11,915 nt of DNA from Bacteroidota bacterium (GTDB lineage Bacteria; Bacteroidota; Bacteroidia; Chitinophagales; JADIYW01): assembly GCA_016705125.1 (NCBI GenBank), contig JADIYW010000007.1, positions 1-11,915 on the forward strand. The letters are read 5' to 3'. The position numbers and the translations under genes were made by a program. Below the pieces are notes generated by a model. It saw only the letters and a list, made by a program, of their open reading frames with translations, ran no database searches and had not been told where the DNA came from. Positions 7,013 to 11,915 of the stretch are shown piece by piece; positions within the stretch are counted from its first letter, which is position 1; each line of letters begins with the position of its first letter.

Positions 7013-7982
7013 TCATTCTTGGTCTGTCGGTATGTTTTTGTCGCTGTTATATTTTTCCACTTCTGTGTCGTTTGCGAAATAGTCGTCACAAAACTCGTCT
7101 AACTCTTTTTCTATTGATTTATAATATCGTTCATCTGTTAAGGTCAAAAGTTTTTCAGTCTGCTCGATGAACTTATTAAACTCGCTATTCATTTTACATA
7201 GCTTGTCTATAGTCTTAAAGTCTAAGTCTCGATAAGCGGCAGGAAAAAGTATTTTGCTTTGATATGGGTTAGCGTTCAGTTCAATTATCCCAATTCCAAA
7301 TGATTGATTAAGTCTTGCCATTTCTTCATTTAAACTGTCGCTGAACTCAAAAGCTACCAAATAGCCATAGTTTGACCAACTTGAATTTGAAACTGCTTGA
7401 AAAAAAGCTTTTTTTAGTTCACTGTCGCTGTTTATTTCCTTTTTCAATTCGTATGAACTCATTTTAAAAGTGTCAACCCGATTTATTGATTTCAAAAAGT
7501 TCTGGCTGGCTTTTGTCTGTAAGTTCAAGAACTTGATGCCAACCATATCTGGGTGTGTCCAAATTTGGTTGTTGTCCTTGCCGTTTGATTGTTCGTGAAA
7601 TATTGTCTTCGAGTAAGTGCCTGAATTTTTTAAATAACTACTTAACAGTTTGTGTAAATCTCTTTCTTCAAATGATTTTACCTTGGTAGCCTTTACAACT
7701 TTTGTAATTTTTGTTTCGGTTTCACCGCTTAAAACTTCAATGCCTATGTTTTGCTCGTTTTTTGTCAAGTAGTAAGCATAGGTTCCACCTTCCTGCTTTA
7801 TTCTTTTTACTCTCGTGTCTCCGTTACGAATAAAGTCGCCAAGCAATGCGGAAATTGTAGAAGCTGGAGTTTTAGCTGTACCAAAGTCGTAATAGCTGTT
7901 TTTTACAATATGGTTGTGAACGTCCATATATGTTGTTAAGTCGTTAATCGTCTAGGCTTTTAAAATTGCCTTTTATTGTCAT
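7013..7982 (-). pseudogene. hrgA-like: HrgA-like protein: HARE-HTH domain plus PD-(D/E)XK nuclease-like domain, one frame break near the start
   Basis: The long frame from 7927 reads MDVHNHIVKNSYYDFGTAKTP, ASTISALLGDFIRNGDTRVK and RIKQEGGTYAYYLT, a HARE-type winged helix. The C-terminal half has HPDMVGIK followed by SYELKKEI and FFQAVSNSSWSNYGYLVAFE; the D...E-x-K pattern fits a PD-(D/E)XK nuclease core. This layout resembles HrgA/COG2958, known beside or in place of restriction genes in Helicobacter. Upstream, in another frame, ATG at 7982 gives MTIKGNFKSLDD, which fits the missing N-terminus; a small indel at about 7941-7957 joins them, giving ~322 residues. It starts 18 bases after the GIY-YIG gene and ends 11 bases before site C. 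The break may be a base-calling error. DNA recognition or cleavage is inferred from the motifs. Confidence 0.72.
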
Positions 7983-8000
7983 TGTTTAATTGCTTTATGA

Positions 8001-8435
8001 TTATAACTCATTGTTCCATTTTGGAAGTCTTCCGTAAATGTCCAAATGTTTTTGTAACAACTTGTTTTCTAAAATTCTTGGGCAGTCGATAAATTTTTCG
8101 TTGTGCGTTGCATACCAGTAAATGTCTAAAGCTTCGATTTTTTCATCAACCATTTTTTGTTTCCAAGAATTTCGTCTTGCTTCTCCAAATTGTTTTCCGT
8201 TTACAAGCCTATCTTTAAGTCCGCCAAGTCCAGCCTTGCGAATGAAAAGTGAGCCGTCTGATTTAACTTCTCCTGAACGTCCGATGTAAATTAATTCCAC
8301 TCGACCACCTTTAAGAGCATGAATAACATAAACTCCACTTTTGTCTGTCGGTGCGTTACAAACTTTTCCTAAGTTGTCTGTTGGCTTAAAAAAGAAGTGG
8401 TCGTTTTGTTTGTATTTGTTTAGTTCGTCAAACAT
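8001..8435 (-). CDS. GIY-YIG nuclease superfamily protein
   Basis: 144 residues, intact. The first strand pair SGVYVIHALKGGRVELIYIG carries the paired GVY...YIG motif of the GIY-YIG fold, followed by RSG, then a basic segment GGLKDRLVNGKQFGEARRNS. A Glu in CPRILENKLLQKHL is in the right place for the metal-binding catalytic Glu, and LPKWNNEL near the end supplies the Asn often seen there. Restriction enzymes (for example the Eco29kI and Hpy188I types) and repair nucleases share this fold. It is the first gene of a two-gene cassette. Its start is about 55 bases after the core of site D, with a weak -7-like TAAATTTA in between. The partner HrgA-like gene suggests a joint restriction or anti-phage role, which is inference. 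Confidence 0.78.
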   Translation of the reverse strand: MFDELNKYKQNDHFFFKPTDNLGKVCNAPTDKSGVYVIHALKGGRVELIYIGRSGEVKSDGSLFIRKAGLGGLKDRLVNGKQFGEARRNSWKQKMVDEKIEALDIYWYATHNEKFIDCPRILENKLLQKHLDIYGRLPKWNNEL

Positions 8436-8489
8436 TGTATTCTAAATTTATTTTTCGTTTCACTGTTAGTTGTCGGTCTTCCTACCATT

Positions 8490-8623
8490 GGCTATAACGG
8501 TTGAAAATTGGCGCTGGTTGTGCGTGTTTAGCACAAACCAACACTTATTTACGAATTAAATATAATACACAAAACTTAAATTACCAAATCTACCACAACT
8601 AGTGCCAATTTTTTGTTATAGCC
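8490..8623 (-). repeat. attC-like recombination site D
   Basis: 134 bases, nearly identical to site E. Both ends carry the core GTTATAGCC / GGCTATAAC. Next inward, AAAAAATTGGCACTAGTTG (minus strand, right arm) pairs with CAACCAGCGCCAATTTTCAA, leaving a spacer that is three bases longer on one side, as in attC central spacers. An inner hairpin TGGTTGTGC / GCACAAACCA lies at 8515-8540. It sits eight bases beyond the lipoprotein stop and opens the nuclease cassette. Confidence 0.75.
8557..8588 (-). promoter_or_regulatory. Candidate promoter inside site D
   Basis: Minus strand TTTG (8588-8585), 20 bases, TATATTTA (8564-8557). It differs from the Bacteroidota consensus TTTG-N20-TAnnTTTG only in the last base. 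It points into the GIY-YIG/HrgA cassette and is conserved in site E. Confidence 0.45.
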
Positions 8624-8630
8624 AGTTTTT

Positions 8631-9002
8631 TTATTCATGTTTTAAGATAACAATTGTTCCAAGTTTTGTCATACTAATCAATTTATTAGTTGGAAAATTA
8701 GTTGAAATAGACAGCGTGTCATATGTCTGCATATTAGTAAATCTCATTGCTGTATATGTAGCGTCATTTAGATAATACTCAAACAATTTAATTGTGTCTG
8801 AGTTGTTTGCAGATTTAAATTCAAATCTATAATTATCCAGTCCTGTTTGATAAACGTCATAAAAAACCTGCTCCTTTGTATTATTTGAAATAACTTTAGA
8901 AATTATAAAGTCATTTTGCTCAAATAACGAACAACCATTGATAAATAATATAAGTGTCAAAGAGAAAACGAAGTATACGTGTATTCTATCAATATTATTC
9001 AT
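8631..9002 (-). CDS. Small predicted lipoprotein, unknown function
   Basis: Chosen start ATG at 9002, giving 123 residues: MNNIDRIHVYFVFSLTLILF followed by INGC, a good lipobox with Cys24 after a hydrophobic stretch. A longer reading from 9059 would put the signal peptide inside the protein and overlap the previous gene, so it is rejected. The mature part (SLFEQNDFIISKVISNN...) is predicted beta-rich and I do not recognise it. The start overlaps the stop of the upstream DUF7660-like gene (shared ATGAATAA), so the two are translationally coupled in one cassette. No Asp at +2 is seen, so outer-membrane or periplasmic-side anchoring is likely. Confidence 0.72.
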   Translation of the reverse strand: MNNIDRIHVYFVFSLTLILFINGCSLFEQNDFIISKVISNNTKEQVFYDVYQTGLDNYRFEFKSANNSDTIKLFEYYLNDATYTAMRFTNMQTYDTLSISTNFPTNKLISMTKLGTIVILKHE

Positions 9003-9252
9003 ATAAAGTCGCACCTTTAAAGATGTCCGCAAAAGTCTGCCAGTTTGGTTTGTCAGCATTCACATTTAGTTTCATATTGTCATAGTAACCTTGAATGTCT
9101 TTTGTATATGTACTTAAAGCTTCCAAAAAGTCAGGCAAAGTTTTATTTTCCCAGCTTTTATGATTTTCTAAAAAGTCTTTGTGTAATAAGTCAAGAAACT
9201 TAATGAAAGTTTGTCTATCAGTTACTTTAAAGTCATTAAGTGTGTCGTTCAT
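8995..9252 (-). CDS. DUF7660-like small protein
   Basis: 85 residues from ATG at 9252: MNDTLNDFKVTDRQTFIKFL, then DFLENHKSWENKTLPDFLEA and YTKDIQGYYDNM, ending FADIFKGATLYE. The pattern W-x-N-x-x-L-x-x-F-L-E-A-L...I-x-G-Y-Y and W-x-x-F-A-D-I-x-x-x-A-x-x-Y-E resembles small proteins annotated DUF7660; the function is unknown and I assign it from memory of the motif. A longer reading from 9303 would start inside the recombination site and is not preferred. The chosen start lies six bases after the core GTTATAGCC of site E, typical of a cassette gene. It overlaps the lipoprotein gene by eight bases. Confidence 0.7.
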   Translation of the reverse strand: MNDTLNDFKVTDRQTFIKFLDLLHKDFLENHKSWENKTLPDFLEALSTYTKDIQGYYDNMKLNVNADKPNWQTFADIFKGATLYE

Positions 9253-9258
9253 AAAATT

Positions 9259-9390
9259 GGCTATAACGGTTGAAAATTGGCGATGGTTGTGCGTGTTTAG
9301 CACAAACCAACACTTATTTACGATTTAAATATAATACACAAAACTTGAATTACCAAATCTACCACAACTAGTGCCAATTTTTTGTTGAAC
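9259..9390 (-). repeat. attC-like recombination site E
   Basis: 132 bases, differing from site D at only a few positions until the right end. There D reads GTTATAGCC and E reads GTTGAACC, the change falling immediately after GTT. GTTGAAC fits the integron core consensus GTTRRRY exactly. Immediately outside lies the IS91-like element. Confidence 0.75.
9326..9357 (-). promoter_or_regulatory. Candidate promoter inside site E
   Basis: Minus strand TTTG (9357-9354), 20 bases, TATATTTA (9333-9326), the same arrangement as in site D. It would drive the DUF7660-like/lipoprotein cassette, whose first start codon is only six bases from the core and so has no room for a promoter of its own. Confidence 0.45.
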
Positions 9391-11586
9391 CAAACCCCCT
9401 CGTTCCTCGTGGGTAGCTTTCTTTTGATTCCGCTGAACTTTTGCTTCACAAATCAAATATAGGGTATTCTGTTCTCTTTTTATACCTAATTTTATTTTTC
9501 ACCAAATAAAATTTTTACGATGAATACTACACTTTCTTTTCCCATCAAAGGACAAACTATTCTCAATCAAGCTAAAGATTTAGTCCCAGGCTTTGCTGCC
9601 GCTTTCCAAAAATTTCAACAGCATATTGTCCTACAACAAAACAGCCCTAGTTTGCTCTCCAATTACAGCCGCAATCTCGCTTTCCTTTCCATCCATTTCG
9701 GCAAAATTCCACACCTCGTTTCTATCGATGAACTAAATGCTTACCTCTACCACCTTACAATCTCTCAAGGATTCAGTATCAGCTATTTCAAACAAACTGT
9801 TTTCGGACTCAAATACTGGTTTCGGGTTTTCGACATGGAAGCGCACGCGCTCAAAATGCCTATGATTAAAAAAACAGAAACGCTTCCCCAAGTGCTCTCC
9901 AAACAAGAATGTAAAGCTCTTTTCAAAGCACCTACCAATCTAAAACATCGATTCCTCCTCGCATTTGCTTACAGCGCAGGTTTACGCATGAATGAAATCA
10001 GACATACCAAAATCGCAGATATCGATTTAGACCGTATGCAAATTCGTGTCCAAAAGGAAAAGGTAATAAGGACAGGTATGTCGTACTCGCAAAATCTATC
10101 GCCCTTAGACTCGATAATTATCTTCAAATCTGCAAACCAAAAGTGTATCTTTTCGAAGGGCTTACTCCATCCCAACCAATGGGCGAACGCAGCATTCAAT
10201 ACATCATCAATGAAGCGATGATGAAAACCAGTATTGTCAAAAAAGGTGTAAGCATGCATACGCTGCGCCATAGTTTTGCTACTCACTTACTCGAAGATGG
10301 AATCGATGTTTATAGCATACAAAAGCTACTCGGGCATGCCGACATCCGCAATACACTCGTCTATTTGCACGTAGCGCAGGTAAAACCTTCCATCGCGCAC
10401 AGTCCGCTTGATACCCTGTATAACAAGCAATAAAAATGCTGCCGACTTTCGAAGTGGCACATATTGTTCGACAATATGGAGATCGTTTTATTGCCAACAA
10501 ACAACCACTTGGCTACCACAAAAAGGTACTCAATGCCATCGCTATTTGTCGCACTGCACAGCTGGGCGGACATGTAGACGCATGCGATAAATGCTCCCAT
10601 ACACGCATAAGTTATAACTCGTGCCGCAACCGCCACTGCCCCAAATGTCAAAGCACAGAAAGGGAAAAATGGATTATGGCTCGCAAGGAAGATTTACTGC
10701 CAGTAGCCTACTACCACGTGGTATTCACCATCCCCGAACAGCTCAACCCGCAATGTTTACAGCATCCAAAGGCAATGTATAATATCCTTTTTGATGCCGC
10801 CAAAGAAACCTTGTTTGCGTTTGCTGCCGACAAAAAACTTGGGCGCATCCATGGGATTTATTGCCCTACTGCACACTTGGGGGCAAAACCTATCACTTCA
10901 TCCACACCTACACTGCATTGTGCCAGGTGGCGGCATTACTACTGCTGGACAATGGAAAGCAACCCGAAGTAAAGGCGATTTTCTGTTTCCAATAAAACAA
11001 ATGAGTACTGTTTTTAAAAACAAATTCATGCATAAATACAGGCAATGGTTACACGAAAACAATATGCAGATTACCAACAAATTGAGGCAATTGCTTTACC
11101 AAAAAAATTGGGTAATTTACTTAAAACAGCCCTTTGGCTGACGAGCAGGTGGTGGAATATTTGGGTAGATACAGCCACAAAATTGCGATCTCAAACCACC
11201 GTTTGAAATCAATAGCTGATGGCAGCATTGCCTTTTCGTATAAAGACTATGCCGATGGATCAAAAACTAAAATGATGACATTGGAAGCAGATGAATTTTG
11301 AGGCGGTTCTGTATGCATATTTTACCACCTCGATTTATGAAAATAAGGCATTACGGATTTTTGTCGAATAGAGGAAAGCAAAAACTCAAAATACACCTTA
11401 TGACACAGGGCAAAATACCTGCAGCAACAATAAAATTGAATTACAAACAAGTATGTAAGCAGCTGTTAAAATTCGATGTAGATGAATGTCCAGTTTGCAA
11501 AAAGGGAAGAATGATAACGCTACTTAATTTTAGTGCCAATGCGCCGCCAAGCATGGAAATTATAAAAAGAAATAAAAAGACAAATC
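9391..11586 (+). mobile_element. IS91-like element with accessory tyrosine recombinase
   Basis: Two genes in tandem, a tyrosine recombinase then an HUH Y2 transposase, form a layout known for a subset of IS91-family elements. The segment is visibly richer in GC than the cassettes. GAAC (9387-9390) flanks the proposed left end and GTTC (11587-11590) the right; this tetranucleotide is the target reported for IS91-type insertion. The ends are inferred from these and from where the flanking repeats stop, so they are approximate. The leader 9391-9519 has a CCTCGT direct repeat and may hold the terminal signal. Confidence 0.7.
9520..10433 (+). pseudogene. Tyrosine recombinase (XerC/D-like) of the IS91-like element, one frame break
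   Basis: The N-terminal SAM-like core-binding region (FQKFQQHIVLQQNSPSLLSN, ISQGFSISYFKQTVFGLKYW) leads to the catalytic domain. Catalytic residues are all visible: Arg in SAGLRMNEIR, Lys in the restored hairpin GKGNKDR, His-x-x-Arg in HTLRHSFATHL, His in LLGHADIRNT, and the Tyr nucleophile in LVYLHV. One missing base near 10050 breaks the frame; the second part continues YVVLAKSIALRLDNYLQICK and VYLFEGLTPSQPM. Restored length is 304 residues, normal for the family. It stops two bases before the transposase start, so the pair is probably co-transcribed. I see no integron-integrase insertion, so it is unlikely to be IntI. Confidence 0.85.
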
Positions 11587-11594
11587 GTTCATAA
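10436..11594 (+). pseudogene. IS91-family Y2 (HUH) rolling-circle transposase, frameshifted
   Basis: It begins MLPTFEVAHIVRQYGDRF. A zinc-binding region follows, CRTAQLGGHVDACDKC with CRNRHCPKCQ. The HUH motif HPHLHCIVPGGG comes next, then the tyrosine-bearing motif VEYLGRYSHKIAISNHRL, and a C-terminal zinc knuckle CPVCKKG. These are the diagnostic parts of IS91-type transposases, which nick and transfer one strand by rolling circle. Frame breaks occur near 10850, 11135 and 11297 (the last in a TTTT run), each explained by a single missing base. Restored length is about 386 residues. The last codons (NKKTNRS) already lie in the repeat that starts at 11570. Confidence 0.85.
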
Positions 11595-11770
11595 ATAATC
11601 CATTATGTGGGCATGGCTGCGCCATGCCCAGCGCTACACATGGCATAAAACCACCAGTAGGCACGACAAAATGAAGACAAAAAGGGGGAAAGAAAAAAGA
11701 TAGAGATAAAAAGAAGATAAAATATAGCATTAGTAGACCCAAAACGACTCAAAAACCAAAACCCAATTTT
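11570..11770 (-). repeat. Dispersed repeat, copy 2
   Basis: Second copy of the 5732-5936 segment. The hairpin at 11608-11630 keeps the stem TGGGCATGGC / GCCATGCCCA but has loop TGC instead of GAA. The purine-rich tract is preserved with small indels. Confidence 0.75.
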
Positions 11771-11915
11771 GCCCAACCAAGCAGGCAATAAATTAAAAAC
11801 CCATAAGCAACAAATTTGTATTATAGCTACCCCAAAACGACCGCAAAATAGGGCCTCGCTTCAACAACAGTTTAAAACGCAATTTTTTCTTGGGAAAAAA
11901 CAGCGTTTAAACCTT
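11771..11915 (-). repeat. attC-like site, third copy of the A/B type, cut by window end
   Basis: It starts at GCCCAAC (minus GTTGGGC) as site B does, and contains the same hairpin (arms AAACGCAATTTTTTC / GAAAAAACAGCGTTT). It runs to the last base, a few bases short of the expected ...ATATGTT core. Confidence 0.6.

Noticed and set aside
8490..9390. CRISPR-like repeats
   Set aside because: The long repeats D and E are only two copies, palindromic, and separated by genes; there is no regular short-repeat/spacer pattern or cas gene.
9520..10433. Tyrosine recombinase as the integron integrase of the array
   Set aside because: It is on the opposite strand, directly coupled to an IS91 transposase, and shows no visible IntI-specific insertion; accessory recombinases of this type are known in IS91-family elements.

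Overview
The window looks like a member of the Bacteroidota. It is AT-rich, two secreted proteins end in type IX secretion (T9SS type A) sorting domains, and several promoters fit the Bacteroidota pattern TTTG-N20-TAnnTTTG. No SD-type ribosome sites are evident. Many genes are broken by small indels, mostly one missing base in or next to a homopolymer, so some of the apparent pseudogenes may be base-calling artefacts.

Layout: (1) 1-823 is the 3' part of a GH105-type unsaturated glucuronyl/rhamnogalacturonyl hydrolase with a T9SS tail. (2) 1054-4491 is a second secreted protein, an unrecognised family rich in alpha-helical barrel-like sequence, again with a T9SS tail. An IS1380-family insertion sequence (about 1076-2490) splits its signal peptide: MRTIFFF lies before the IS and FVSVQLSYSQDIPF after it. 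(3) About 4541-9390 is an array of small accessory genes, all on the minus strand, separated by imperfect palindromic 132-158 bp sites that behave like integron attC sites. In minus-strand order the array reads: site E, DUF7660-like gene + lipoprotein, site D, GIY-YIG nuclease + HrgA-like (HARE-HTH/PD-(D/E)XK) protein, site C, an unknown 252-aa protein, site B, a stretch with IS debris, a higBA-type toxin-antitoxin pair with its own promoter and operator, and site A. (4) About 9391-11586 is a decayed IS91-like element carrying a tyrosine recombinase gene followed by a Y2 (HUH) transposase gene, placed directly beside the outer core of site E. (5) 11570-11915 is another copy of the repeat seen at 5732-6094; it runs off the window.

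The main finding is the cassette array. The sites carry GTT-containing cores. The core that opens a cassette matches the core that closes it on the far side of the gene: GTTATGGGC for the 252-aa gene and GTTATAGCC for the nuclease pair. Within site C the two ends differ. This is what integron cassette exchange would leave. No integron integrase is visible, so it may be an integrase-less cluster (CALIN-like) in a Bacteroidota genome. Two of the sites also carry a good match to a Bacteroidota promoter pointing into the next cassette. The cassette contents are defence-like or unknown, typical of mobile accessory cargo.
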